From assembly GCA_030697205.1 (NCBI GenBank), contig JAUYQP010000010.1, positions 88,015-152,014 on the forward strand: a stretch of DNA of 64,000 nt, read 5' to 3'. The position numbers were made by a program, and so were the translations under genes. Of this stretch, positions 1 to 9,879 are shown one piece after another (position 1 is the first letter of the stretch; every line of letters starts with the position of its first letter). Under the pieces are notes generated by a model. It searched no databases. It had not been told where the DNA came from and saw nothing but the letters and a program-made list of their open reading frames with translations. This DNA is from Mycobacteriales bacterium (lineage in GTDB: Bacteria > Actinomycetota > Actinomycetes > Mycobacteriales > SCTD01).

Positions 1-138
1 GGGTGGCGAAGTGATCACTCGACGGACCGGGCGCAGGGTGTCAGGATCAGGACAGAACGGACACCCGGCACCCAGCAGGAGATCGGCCCTCGGTGGCGAA
101 CACGTCACCACAGCTCGACACGACACAGGGAGCCCGCG

Positions 139-1149
139 GTGGACGAGCACGACGGCACGGAGCAGGCGCCAGCGCCTCGCGCCCGCCGGCTGCGCGCGCT
201 CCCCGGATCGGTCTCCCCCATCGACTACCCGGGCTCCGACCTCCCCCGACCGGTGCTCTCCGCCGTCGGCGAGGGCGTCGACGCCCCGCGGGTCGCGGCC
301 CTCGACGCGCTGCTCAAGGACGTCGACGACCTGCGCGCGACCGTCCGCCGCGACCTCGGCCTGGCCGCAACCGCCGTCTCCGCGGGCGAGGAGCGGCTCG
401 CCGCCTTCCTGCTCGACCAGAGCGCCGACGACCTGCAGTCCTTCCAGGACCGCTCCGAGGTGCGGCTCACCGACCTCGACGCCCCTGCCCTGCCCGCCGC
501 CGTGGGCGCCGACGAGGTCGGCCCGCCGATCAGCGCGCGTCCGCGCCACCGCCGCCTCGCCCCTGCCGCTCCCCTGGTGGCCGCCGCTGCCGCGCTGTTC
601 GTCGGCCTGTCCGGCGGGCTCCCGGCGCTGACCGGGCAGACCGCGGCCGGCAGCTCCTCGGCCGTCGACTCCTTCACCTCCCTCACCGACGAGGTCCGGG
701 CCGGCGCGTCAGCCGAGCGGGTGAGCGCCGCAGCGGAGCAGCTCCACGACGAGCTCGTGCCGGTGCTGCAAATCGCCAGCAGTGACCCGCAGGCCGCTCA
801 AGATGCCATCGACCTGCTCACCCGCGAGACCGCCGTCCTGCTGAGCAGCCCTGACACCGACCACCCCGAGGTCCAGCGCGCGATCCGCGACGCCCAGGCA
901 CTGGTCCGGATGCTCAAGCGCGCCGTCCGCCGCCCGGCCGACAAGGCGCCTGCCGTCCCGGTCCAGGTGCCGCAACCGCAGGCGGAGCCGTCGTCGGAGA
1001 AGCCGAGCCCGAAGCCGACGTCCTCGCCCAGTGCCAAGGCGACGTCCTCGCCCAGCAGCTCCCCGTCGTCCAGCCCGAGCAGCTCCTCCTCCGCGGGGGC
1101 CGACGAGGACGACAGCAAGAACGACCCGCTCGACCCCGACCTCGGCTGA
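139..1149 (+). CDS. Single-pass membrane protein, Ser/Pro-rich tail
   Basis: I do not recognise a named family with certainty. The 336-residue protein has a hydrophilic N-terminal part, one hydrophobic segment at about residues 142-165, an extracytoplasmic helical region, and a low-complexity Ser/Pro/Lys tail from about residue 276 that ends in acidic residues. This layout resembles actinobacterial membrane proteins of the DUF5667 type or anti-sigma-like anchors, but no diagnostic motif was seen. The GTG start is chosen because it opens the high-GC3 frame; no strong ribosome binding site is visible. It converges on the RNase gene downstream. The 138 bases upstream show no recognisable gene. 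Confidence 0.6.
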   Translation: MDEHDGTEQAPAPRARRLRALPGSVSPIDYPGSDLPRPVLSAVGEGVDAPRVAALDALLKDVDDLRATVRRDLGLAATAVSAGEERLAAFLLDQSADDLQSFQDRSEVRLTDLDAPALPAAVGADEVGPPISARPRHRRLAPAAPLVAAAAALFVGLSGGLPALTGQTAAGSSSAVDSFTSLTDEVRAGASAERVSAAAEQLHDELVPVLQIASSDPQAAQDAIDLLTRETAVLLSSPDTDHPEVQRAIRDAQALVRMLKRAVRRPADKAPAVPVQVPQPQAEPSSEKPSPKPTSSPSAKATSSPSSSPSSSPSSSSSAGADEDDSKNDPLDPDLG

Positions 1150-1161
1150 GCCGGCCGCTGC

Positions 1162-2574
1162 TCAGGCAGGCGCGAGCAGGACCTTGCGGGTCCTGGGATC
1201 CGCGGTGACGACGCGCACCTTTACGCTCTGCCCCAGCGGCAGGTCCGCCCCGTCGCAGCGCGCCCGTACCGGGGGCTCAGCCAGCTGCACCGTGCCGTAG
1301 CGCGGGCCCGCGTCGACGACGACCGCGTCGAACTCCTCCCCCACGCACGGCGCGAGCACCACGGCCTCAGCGAGGTCGACGGTCGCGCGCTCCAAGGCCG
1401 ACGCGCGCCGCCCCGAGTCCGTCATCACGGCAGGCAGCTCGGGCAGCCGCGCCCGCACGTGGTCGGGCACCGGCGTGCCGGCGCAGACCGCGAGGCACAC
1501 CTCGGTGGCAGTGCGGTCGGCGAGCCGGCGCAGCGGCGCGGTGACGTGGGCGTAGGGGGCCGCGACCGCGGAGTGCAGCGGCTGCTCGGGAGGCCCGCCG
1601 TCGAAGGCGGTGTAACCGGCCCCGCGCAGCAACCGCGTCGACAGGGCGAGCACGGCCGCCTCTGCCGGGACCGACGCGTCGAGCCGCGAGACGACCTCGG
1701 CGTACTCCTCGTCGGTGTCCCAGCGGACCCCGAGCGCGAGGGCGCTGCGGCGCAGCGCGGTGACGTCGTCGGCGTCCGGCGGCGGCAGGGTCCGCAGCAG
1801 CCCGACCCCGGCGTCGAGCATCATCCGGGCGGCAGCCATGCCGGTGAGCAGGCTGATCTGGGCGTTCCAGCCCTCGACCGGCAGGGGGGCGCGCAGCTCG
1901 AGCCGGGGCCGCCCGTCCGGGCCGTCGGTGACCTCCTGGTCGGGGGTGGGCAGGTCCACCGCGCCGCGGTCGCGACCCCGCTGCTGGCGCAGCTCGCCGA
2001 CCTCCCGCAACAGCTGGAGCTGCTCGTCGGCGCTGCCGTCGTCGAGCGCTGCCTGCACCTGCGCGTAGGACAGCTTCGCGCGCGAGCGCACTTTCGCCCG
2101 CTCAACCCGCGCGGACGTCACCTCACCGTGGGCGTCGAGGGCGACCGACCACAGCGCCGCCGGCCGGACCTGGTCCGGGAGCAGGCTGGCCGCGCCCTCG
2201 CCGAGCACGTGCGGGTGCAGCGGCACCCGGGTGTCGGGGGCGTAGAGCGTCTCGCCGCGCTGCAGCAGCTCGAGGTCCAGGGCACCACCGGGTACGACGA
2301 ACGCGGTCAGGTCGGCGATCGCGTAGTGGACGGCGTAGCCGTCACCGTCGCGGGCGATCGCGAGCGCCTGGTCGAGGTCGCGGCTGTCCGGCGGGTCGAT
2401 GGTGACGAGGGGCAGGTCGGTGCGGTCGAGCTCCGGCAGCCGCGGTGCGCGGGCCGCCTGCTCGGCCTCGGCGAGCGCCTCGGGGGTGACGTCTTCGACC
2501 ACCTCGAGCTCGCGGCGCAGGTCCGCCCAGGAGGGCACGCGCGCGGGGGGCAAGTGGATGCGGGGGCTCGGCAC
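1162..2574 (-). CDS. RNB-domain ribonuclease (RNase II/R family)
   Basis: Predicted 3'-5' exoribonuclease acting on single-stranded RNA in the cytoplasm. The RNB catalytic signature DPPDSRDLDQAL lies at about residues 60-71 and supplies the clustered aspartates that bind the metal ions. A second conserved RNB block, HVTAPLRRLADR, lies near residue 343. At 470 residues it is much shorter than E. coli RNase II or RNase R and lacks long N-terminal cold-shock domains; the last roughly 60 residues could form a small OB/S1-like fold. This short form is common in actinobacteria. The GTG start is divergent from the ArsR gene, with about 70 bases between them. Confidence 0.9.
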   Translation of the reverse strand: MPSPRIHLPPARVPSWADLRRELEVVEDVTPEALAEAEQAARAPRLPELDRTDLPLVTIDPPDSRDLDQALAIARDGDGYAVHYAIADLTAFVVPGGALDLELLQRGETLYAPDTRVPLHPHVLGEGAASLLPDQVRPAALWSVALDAHGEVTSARVERAKVRSRAKLSYAQVQAALDDGSADEQLQLLREVGELRQQRGRDRGAVDLPTPDQEVTDGPDGRPRLELRAPLPVEGWNAQISLLTGMAAARMMLDAGVGLLRTLPPPDADDVTALRRSALALGVRWDTDEEYAEVVSRLDASVPAEAAVLALSTRLLRGAGYTAFDGGPPEQPLHSAVAAPYAHVTAPLRRLADRTATEVCLAVCAGTPVPDHVRARLPELPAVMTDSGRRASALERATVDLAEAVVLAPCVGEEFDAVVVDAGPRYGTVQLAEPPVRARCDGADLPLGQSVKVRVVTADPRTRKVLLAPA

Positions 2575-2647
2575 CCGCCCACCCTAGGCAGTTGACGGGG
2601 CTGGCCTGCCTCCCTAAGGCCAACCTTTTCGTTGAGCAACCAAGTGG

Positions 2648-2992
2648 GTGAACACGTCGATGGCGACCGATCCGCTCAGCCGGGTCTTCGCCGCGCTCGC
2701 CGACCCGACCCGCCGCGCGATCCTCGAGCGGCTGGCCGACGGCGAGGCGACGGTCAACGCGCTGGCCGAGCCTTTCGCGATGAGCCTGCAGGCCGTCTCC
2801 AAGCACCTCCAGGTGCTCGAGGCGGCGGGGCTCGTCACGCGCGGCAAGAAGGCCCAGTGGCGTCCCGCCCGGCTGTCCGGTCGACCCCTCGGGCCGGCCG
2901 CCGACTGGCTGGAGCGCTACCGGGTCCTCTGGGAGAGCAGCTTCGACCACCTCGACGCGCACCTGCGCGACGTGCAGGGGAAGAGCACATGA
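2648..2992 (+). CDS. ArsR-family winged-helix regulator
   Basis: Small (114 aa) metalloregulator-like transcription factor. The N-terminal half reads DPTRRAILERLADGE followed by a helix-turn-helix ending AVSKHLQVLEAAGLV, typical of the ArsR subgroup paired with SRPBCC proteins. No Cys-rich metal site is present, so it probably senses something other than a thiophilic metal. Its stop overlaps the start of the SRPBCC gene (ATGA), so the two are co-translated. GTG is used here; an in-frame ATG 12 bases downstream is an equally possible start. The upstream gap contains TGGCCT-9-AGGCCA and GTTGAGCAAC, weak candidates for an autoregulatory operator. Confidence 0.85.
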   Translation: MNTSMATDPLSRVFAALADPTRRAILERLADGEATVNALAEPFAMSLQAVSKHLQVLEAAGLVTRGKKAQWRPARLSGRPLGPAADWLERYRVLWESSFDHLDAHLRDVQGKST

Positions 2993-3429
2993 GCGGCTAC
3001 ACGAGCACCCGCACCTTCGGCGCGCCGCGCGAGCTGGTCTGGGGCTGCCTCACCGAGGCCGGCCACGTCGGGGTGTGGTTCGGCGGCCACGACGGTCGCA
3101 TGGAGGACATGGTCTGTGAGCCCGTCGTCGGGGGTCGCTGGGGCGGCACGATGGTCCTGCCCGACGGCCACCGCATCGAGTGGGACGGCCGGTTCCTGGT
3201 CGTCGAGGGGCCCGCCCGCCTGGTCTGGGCCTTCACCGACGTGCCACCGCTCCCGGCCGACGCTACCGAGGGCTACGCGATCACCCTCACCGAGGTCGAC
3301 GGCGGCACCGAGCTGGTGCTCACCCAGGAGGGCGGGGCACTCACCGAGGAGCAGTACGTCGAGGCCCGCGCCGGCACGTCGATCTTCCTCGACGTCCTCG
3401 CCGAGCACCTCGCCACCCTGCGCGCCTGA
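2989..3429 (+). CDS. SRPBCC/AHSA1-like domain protein
   Basis: 146-residue protein of the START/Bet v1-like SRPBCC superfamily (AHSA1-type). It opens with strand-forming residues that read TRTFGAPRELVWGCLTEAGH, continues with a conserved W-F-G motif, and ends in the long C-terminal helix expected for this fold. Members form a hydrophobic ligand cavity; the ligand is unknown here. It is translationally coupled to the ArsR regulator, an arrangement very common in actinobacteria where the pair forms a self-contained operon. It runs toward cobT on the other strand. Confidence 0.85.
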   Translation: MSGYTSTRTFGAPRELVWGCLTEAGHVGVWFGGHDGRMEDMVCEPVVGGRWGGTMVLPDGHRIEWDGRFLVVEGPARLVWAFTDVPPLPADATEGYAITLTEVDGGTELVLTQEGGALTEEQYVEARAGTSIFLDVLAEHLATLRA

Positions 3430-3486
3430 CCGCCCCGCCCCCTCCCGAGTGATCAACGGTCCCGGCGAGCGGAGGCGCCGAGGCGG

Positions 3487-4548
3487 TCACTCCTTGTCGG
3501 AGACGCCGGCGCTGTCGAAGGTCGCCATCTCGGCCAGGGCCCGCACCGCGGCCTGGACGAGCGGCAGCGCGAGCACCGCACCGGTGCCCTCTCCGAGCCG
3601 CAGCTCGAGGTCGACCAGCGGTCGCAGCCCGAGGTGCTCCAGCGCCACGGCGTGCCCGGGCTCTGCCGAGCGGTGGCCGGCGAGGCAGGCGTCGAGGCAG
3701 TCCGGCGCGAGCGCTGCGGCGACCAGCGCGGCTGCACCGGCGATGACGCCGTCGAGGATCACGGGCACCCGCGCCGCGGACGCACCGAGCACGAAGCCGG
3801 CGATCGCGGCGTGCTCCAGCCCGCCGACCGCGGCCAGCGCACCGACGGGGTCACCGGGGTGGGGCTGGTGGAGGGACAGAGCACGGCGTACGACGTCGGT
3901 CTTGCGCGCGAGCGTCTCGTCGTCGACACCGGTCCCCCGGCCGGTGACCACCTCGGCGGCCGCGCCGGTGAAGGCGGCGATCAGCGCGGCCGAGGCGGTG
4001 GTGTTGGCGATGCCCATGTCGCCGCTGAGCAGCACGTCGTGGCCCGCGGCGACGAGCTCCTGCGCGACCGCGATGCCGACCTCGAGGGCCTGCACCGCCT
4101 CGTCGCGGGTCATGGCCGGCTCGACCGCGAGGTCGCGGGTGCCGGCGCGGACCTTGCGGCGCAGCAGGCCCGGTGCCTCGTCGAGGTCGCCGGCGACGCC
4201 GACGTCAACGACCGTGACGGTCGCCCCGACCTGCGCGGCGAAGGCGTTGACCGCCGCTCCCCCGGCCAGGAAGTTGCCGACCATCTGCAGGGTGACCTCC
4301 TGTGGCCACGGCGTGACGCCCTGGGCGTGCACACCGTGGTCGGCGGCGAAGACCGCGACCGCAGCGCTCGACGGTACCGGCGGCGGGCAGGTCCCGAGCA
4401 GCCCCGCGACCCGGACGCTCACGTCCTCGAGGGCGCCGAGGGCTCCGCGCGGCTTGGTCAGCCGGTCCTGCCGCTCGCGCGCCTCGGCGAGCGCGGTCGG
4501 ATCGGCAGGCCGGATCGCGGCCACGGTCTCGTCGAGCAGCTGTCCCAC
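3487..4548 (-). CDS. cobT: Nicotinate-nucleotide:DMB phosphoribosyltransferase
   Basis: Makes alpha-ribazole phosphate from nicotinate mononucleotide and dimethylbenzimidazole, for the lower ligand of cobalamin. The 353-residue length matches CobT. Family blocks visible include RLTKPRGALGALE near residue 30, VFAADHGVHAQGVTPWPQEVT around residue 70-90, the glycine-rich GGAAVNAFA, and SGDMGIANTTA in the middle. GTG start with an upstream AAGGGA. It stands alone, away from the main corrinoid operon, and no riboswitch was found in its leader. A 56-bp palindrome lies about 70 bases upstream of its start. Confidence 0.95.
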   Translation of the reverse strand: MGQLLDETVAAIRPADPTALAEARERQDRLTKPRGALGALEDVSVRVAGLLGTCPPPVPSSAAVAVFAADHGVHAQGVTPWPQEVTLQMVGNFLAGGAAVNAFAAQVGATVTVVDVGVAGDLDEAPGLLRRKVRAGTRDLAVEPAMTRDEAVQALEVGIAVAQELVAAGHDVLLSGDMGIANTTASAALIAAFTGAAAEVVTGRGTGVDDETLARKTDVVRRALSLHQPHPGDPVGALAAVGGLEHAAIAGFVLGASAARVPVILDGVIAGAAALVAAALAPDCLDACLAGHRSAEPGHAVALEHLGLRPLVDLELRLGEGTGAVLALPLVQAAVRALAEMATFDSAGVSDKE

Positions 4549-4615
4549 GGTGGTGTCCCTTCAGGTGGTGCGAGCGACCGCCCCGCTCCGCCCTCGACGC
4601 CCCCCCCCGCTCGCT

Positions 4616-4671
4616 GATCTTCGCCGTGTTGCGACTCGCTGAGCGTGCGATATCGCAAGGAGGCGAAGATC
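4616..4671. repeat. 56-bp intergenic palindrome, copy 1
   Basis: Arms GATCTTCGCC and GGCGAAGATC are perfectly complementary (10 bp). They are followed inward by a 3-by-3 mismatch, a second perfect 6-bp stem TTGCGA/TCGCAA, and an 18-base loop containing TGAGCGTG. The same 10-3-6-18-6-3-10 layout occurs at two other places in the window. The left flank is C-rich, including a run of about nine C, and the right flank is G-rich. It lies between two minus-strand genes. It may be a REP-like element or an RNA-level signal; the function is unknown. Confidence 0.85.
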
Positions 4672-4736
4672 ACCGCGGGTGGGACGGCGGGCGGGGCGGA
4701 TTGTGCGGGTGAGGTGGGTGCGGTCAGGTGGACGGG

Positions 4737-4948
4737 TCAGGTGGGGAGGGCGCCGCCGTGGCGGCTGATGGCGGTCTGGACCGCGGCTCGGAAGGCCGCG
4801 GTGTCGGTGCCGCCCAGGTTCTCGACGCGGGTGCCCTCGTGGGGAAGGTGCGTCAGCACGACGCCGGGCAGGGTGCCGGCGAGCGCGCGGACGTCGGGCA
4901 GGGCGACGTCGCAGACGACGACCTCGTCAGGCGCCCGGTCGGTGCACA

Positions 4949-4949
<1 letters not shown>
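4737..4949 (-). CDS. Small protein coupled to thiC
   Basis: 70-residue protein of unknown function. Its ATG overlaps the thiC stop codon (TGATG), so it is probably translated by re-initiation after thiC and shares its TPP-riboswitch control. The composition is that of a small globular alpha/beta protein: an N-terminal strand DEVVVCDVALPDV, then VVLTHLP, and a C-terminal helix. No catalytic motif or membrane segment was seen. GC-rich third positions agree with real coding. A chance open frame is possible but less likely given the tight coupling. Confidence 0.55.
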
Positions 4950-6858
<1,909 letters not shown>

Positions 6859-6862
6859 GAGC

Positions 6863-7603
6863 CTAGAACAGCACGGCGGTCCGCAGCAGGCCGGTGCCCT
6901 CGGCGCGCCCGGACAGGGTGCGGGCGAAGTCCACGGCGTCGAGCGACAGCCGCTCCCCACCGCTGCCCCGCGACCAGCGACCACCGGCCGGCCCGGTGAG
7001 CTCCAGGTCGAACGGCTGCCCGTGCAGGTCCGCCCACTCGGCCACGAGGTCCTGCACCAGGCGCCCGTCGTGGTCGGCGGTGACGACCGGCGTGCGGTCG
7101 GTGGCGGCGCAGATGTCGACGCGGTGCATCCACAGGTCGCGGTTGATGACCCGGTCGAACAAGTAGCCGACGCCGACCTTGCCGTCGTTGGTCGGCACCC
7201 TCACCAGGCTCCGCAGCGGCTCGGGGAAGCGCCGCCGGAAGCGAGCGAAGCGCGGCAGGACGCTGCCTGCACGGTCCCGGGCCTGCTGCGGTGCCCAGTC
7301 GTCGCGGGCCCGCTGCCCCGCCTGCATGAAGGCGTCGAGCGGAGGCAGCCCCTCGGCCCTCGCGAGCCGGCGGCCGGCGAGCTGCTGCCTGACGCCCTCC
7401 GCCGGGGAGAGGAACGCCTCGGCGGAGGCGACCTGGTGGACGACGACCTGGCGCACCGTCCACGCAGGGCAGGCCGTGGGCCGCTCCCACTCCTGCGGTG
7501 CCAGGTCGTCGAGGACGGCGAGCTGGCGCGCGATCGCCTCCTCGGCGAGCGCGAGCGCCTCGTCGCGGGTGAGCGGCGCGATGTCCAGGGCGGTGATGGT
7601 CAT
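6863..7603 (-). CDS. Maleylpyruvate isomerase/DinB-fold mycothiol enzyme
   Basis: 246-residue protein of the mycothiol-dependent maleylpyruvate isomerase N-terminal (DinB-like four-helix) family. Recognisable features are the early LDDLAPQEWERPTACPAWTV block followed by VRQVVVHQVAS, where the conserved His of this fold sits, and a later DLWMHRVDI segment with more His/Asp candidates for metal binding. The substrate is unknown; the family transfers mycothiol or acts on mycothiol conjugates in actinobacteria. Its ATG overlaps the stop of the upstream TetR gene (ATGA), suggesting that TetR regulates this enzyme and itself. Confidence 0.85.
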   Translation of the reverse strand: MTITALDIAPLTRDEALALAEEAIARQLAVLDDLAPQEWERPTACPAWTVRQVVVHQVASAEAFLSPAEGVRQQLAGRRLARAEGLPPLDAFMQAGQRARDDWAPQQARDRAGSVLPRFARFRRRFPEPLRSLVRVPTNDGKVGVGYLFDRVINRDLWMHRVDICAATDRTPVVTADHDGRLVQDLVAEWADLHGQPFDLELTGPAGGRWSRGSGGERLSLDAVDFARTLSGRAEGTGLLRTAVLF

Positions 7604-8193
7604 GATGAGCCTCTCGTCATCGGGGCAGGCGCGGGCGGTCGTGCCCGAGCCAGGAAGTCGGTGAGGGCGTCGTCGAGCAGGTCCCGCCAGCGCCGACCGC
7701 CGGGGTCGTTGGCGATCTGCTGGCTCATCAGCCCGGTGTGCAGCGCGCTCCACAGGTCGAGGTCGCGCTGGGAGGTGACGCCGAGGGCGGCGAGGCCGGT
7801 GCGCATCCGCTCGTAGAGGACCTCGGCCCTCGCGTAGGACTGCGCCGAGGGGACGAATCCGGGGACGGTCCGCAGGAACAGCAACCCGAACCTCGCGGGC
7901 TGTGAGACGCACCAGTCGAACAGCAGCTGGTTGGCCGTGCGGAACGCCGCCTCGGGCTCGCCCGGCAGGTCGGTGAGCAGCTCGAGCAGCTCGTCGTTGG
8001 CGGCCGCGAACATCCGGTCGTAGAGGTCGGCCTTGGAGCTCACGTAGCCGTACAGCGACGGCGGCTGCATGCCGACCTCGGCCGCGACGTCGCGCAGGGA
8101 CAGGCCGGCGAGCCCGTCGCGGTCAGCGAGGCGCCACGCGGCGTCGAGGATGTCCTTCGTCGTGGCGGCCCGCCGAGCCGCGACCCGACCCAC
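7600..8193 (-). CDS. TetR-family regulator
   Basis: About 197-residue repressor-like protein. The N-terminal helix-turn-helix reads SLRDVAAEVGMQPPSLYGYV, typical of TetR, and the remainder is the helical ligand-binding domain with WCVSQPARFGLLF. The GTG start is chosen because GGAG lies 8 bases upstream; the open frame continues well past it but that extension is Arg/Gly-rich and unlike TetR proteins. It is co-transcribed with the DinB-fold enzyme and divergent from the cobalamin-riboswitch operon. No clear palindromic operator was picked out. Confidence 0.88.
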   Translation of the reverse strand: MGRVAARRAATTKDILDAAWRLADRDGLAGLSLRDVAAEVGMQPPSLYGYVSSKADLYDRMFAAANDELLELLTDLPGEPEAAFRTANQLLFDWCVSQPARFGLLFLRTVPGFVPSAQSYARAEVLYERMRTGLAALGVTSQRDLDLWSALHTGLMSQQIANDPGGRRWRDLLDDALTDFLARARPPAPAPMTRGSS

Positions 8194-8316
8194 CTTCGGT
8201 TCTCCGAACACCCTTCGGACAATGGCCCGGTCGCCGGGCGTGGTCCATAGCCCGTCCGGGCCAGCCCACCCGCTGCGTGACCCGGCGCCGCGGTTGTGCT
8301 TTGCTCGTCGTCCGCA

Positions 8317-8412
8317 GCGCCGCTCGCTGAGGAAGCCGGTGAGATCCCGGCGCGGTCCCGCCACTGTGACTGACCCGTACGAGGGTCGGGAGCCAGACAC
8401 TCGGAGCGGCGC
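8317..8412 (+). promoter_or_regulatory. Cobalamin riboswitch upstream of cbtB
   Basis: The sequence contains the conserved core GGAAGCCGGTGAGATCCCGG, then CGGTCCCGCCACTGTGA (the B12-box region), then GGGAGCCAGACAC. The ends GCGCCGCTC and GAGCGGCGC pair perfectly as a 9-bp P1 helix, which sets the boundaries. The following roughly 44 bases (ACGGGGCG...CCCCCGGGAGGAG) can sequester the cbtB ribosome binding site. It should turn off the cobalt-uptake genes when adenosylcobalamin is plentiful. Confidence 0.96.
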
Positions 8413-8456
8413 GAACCGACCCACGGGGCGAACGACCCCCGGGAGGAGCACACCCG

Positions 8457-8660
8457 ATGTCTCAGCTCACCGCCCGCCTGCACGGCACCCGCACCCCGGC
8501 CGCAGCCCTGCTCGCGCTGCTCGGCGCCACGTCGATGCTGTTCGCGGTCGCGTTCGACCAGGGCCAGGTCGCCGCGCTGGCGCAGGCCGCCTTCGGCGAC
8601 TCCACCGTGCACGAGCTGTTCCACGACGCACGGCACATGCTCGGCTTCCCCTGCCACTGA
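8457..8660 (+). CDS. cbtB: Cobalt transporter subunit CbtB
   Basis: 67-residue protein of the CbtB family: one transmembrane helix (about residues 17-38) followed by a short tail with the conserved His-rich end VHELFHDARHMLGFPCH, thought to bind cobalt. It is directly behind a cobalamin riboswitch and overlaps cbtA by the TGATG junction, exactly the arrangement known for CbtAB. ATG start with GGGAGGAG upstream. Confidence 0.95.
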   Translation: MSQLTARLHGTRTPAAALLALLGATSMLFAVAFDQGQVAALAQAAFGDSTVHELFHDARHMLGFPCH

Positions 8661-9370
8661 TGGGCGCCCTGCTCGGCCGCGGCGCCCTCTCCGGGGCGCT
8701 GGCCGGCCTGCTGACCTCCGTCGTCGCGTTCTTCCTGCTCGAGCCGGTCCTCGACCGGGCCATCGCCCTCGAGGGTGGCGGCGGCGACGGTCCGGTGTCC
8801 CGCGAGGTCCAGAAGCTGTTCGGCCTGCCCGTCGGCTTCGCCCTCGTCGGGCTCTCCCTCGGCCTGCTGTTCGCGGTCGCCTACCGCGTCCTGCCGTCAC
8901 GCGCCGACGACTGGCACCGCTCCACGGGGCTCGCCCTCGGTGCCTTCCTGGCACTCGCCGCGGTGCCGCAGCTGCGCTACCCGGCGAACCCACCGGGCGT
9001 CGGGGACCCCGAGACGATCACCACGCGGACGTCGTCGTACCTCCTCGCGGTCGCCGTCGGCGTCGTCGTGGTCGCAGGGGCCTACGCCGCCCTCCGCGCG
9101 TTGGACCGGCGCGGTGTCCCCGCGGCCGCCCGGCAGAGCCTCGTCGTCGCGGGGTCGCTCGCGGTCGTCGCGGTCGGCTACGCGCTGCTGCCCGACAGCG
9201 GCGACGCCGTGGAGGTCCCCGCGACGCTGGTGTGGGACTTCCGAATCCGGTCGCTCGGGGTCCTCGCGCTGCTCTACGCCTCCCTCGGGGCGGCCTTCGG
9301 CCTGCTCTCGACCCGGGCCTCCCGCGTGCCGGACGCCCCGACCGACGCGCTCGTCCGAGCGGCCGGCTGA
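8660..9370 (+). CDS. cbtA: Cobalt transporter subunit CbtA
   Basis: 236-residue integral membrane protein with about five to six hydrophobic helices, starting LGRGALSGALAGLLTSVVAF and ending with a helix before a short hydrophilic tail. The PQLRYPANPPGVGDPETI loop between helices is a CbtA signature. It should form the cobalt-uptake pore with CbtB under cobalamin-riboswitch control. Its stop codon overlaps the predicted CTG start of the next gene. Confidence 0.93.
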   Translation: MGALLGRGALSGALAGLLTSVVAFFLLEPVLDRAIALEGGGGDGPVSREVQKLFGLPVGFALVGLSLGLLFAVAYRVLPSRADDWHRSTGLALGAFLALAAVPQLRYPANPPGVGDPETITTRTSSYLLAVAVGVVVVAGAYAALRALDRRGVPAAARQSLVVAGSLAVVAVGYALLPDSGDAVEVPATLVWDFRIRSLGVLALLYASLGAAFGLLSTRASRVPDAPTDALVRAAG

Positions 9371-9879
9371 CCACCCGGCTGCTGCTGGTCCGCCACCCGG
9401 GGACCGCCGCGACCCGGACCGCGACGGTGCCCGCGGACGAGCCGGCGACGGGCGTCCTCCCGGACTGGTCGCGCTTCCTGGGCCGCGCCGGGACGGTCGT
9501 CACCTCACCTGCCCGGCGCTGCTCGGTGCCCGGGGCCGCCGTCGACGCACGACTCCGCCCGTGGGACCTCGGCGCCTGGGTCGGACGGGACCTGGCCGAG
9601 CTGGACCTCGCTGGTTGGCGCGCCGACCCGGGCTACGACGAGCACGGCGGCGAGACCCTGCAGGCCCTGTACGACCGGGTGGCCGGACTGCTCGCGGACT
9701 GGCACGACCGCGACGACCGGCTGGTCGCGGTCACGCACGCGGCGGTGGTCAAGGCGGCTGTCGTCCACGCGCTGCACGCACCGGTGCAGGCGACCTGGGA
9801 CGTCGACGTCGCGCCGTCGTCGGCCACCGAGCTGCACGCGACCCCGACGGGCTGGCGGGTCGTCGGCGTCAACCGGTGA
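9367..9879 (+). CDS. Histidine phosphatase family protein
   Basis: About 170-residue phosphoglycerate-mutase-like phosphatase. The catalytic RHG-type motif appears as LLLVRHPG at residues 5-12, with the second catalytic His in VTHAAVVKA about 120 residues later. In this operon a role as alpha-ribazole phosphatase (CobC-like) is plausible but unproven. There is no ATG, GTG or TTG just before the RH motif in this frame. The CTG overlapping the cbtA stop (CTGA) is the best start; the nearest ATG would lie 135 bases inside cbtA. The next gene overlaps by GTGA. Confidence 0.8.
   Translation: MTTRLLLVRHPGTAATRTATVPADEPATGVLPDWSRFLGRAGTVVTSPARRCSVPGAAVDARLRPWDLGAWVGRDLAELDLAGWRADPGYDEHGGETLQALYDRVAGLLADWHDRDDRLVAVTHAAVVKAAVVHALHAPVQATWDVDVAPSSATELHATPTGWRVVGVNR

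Noticed and set aside
11..785. Overlapping open frames at the left end
   Set aside because: They read Arg/Pro/Ser-rich low-complexity protein in the wrong frame of a high-GC gene; the frame starting at 139 has the normal codon bias.
3447..3492. GAGTGATC...GGTCACTC between the SRPBCC gene and cobT
   Set aside because: Only about eight pairing bases, and the right arm includes the cobT stop; too weak to call a terminator.
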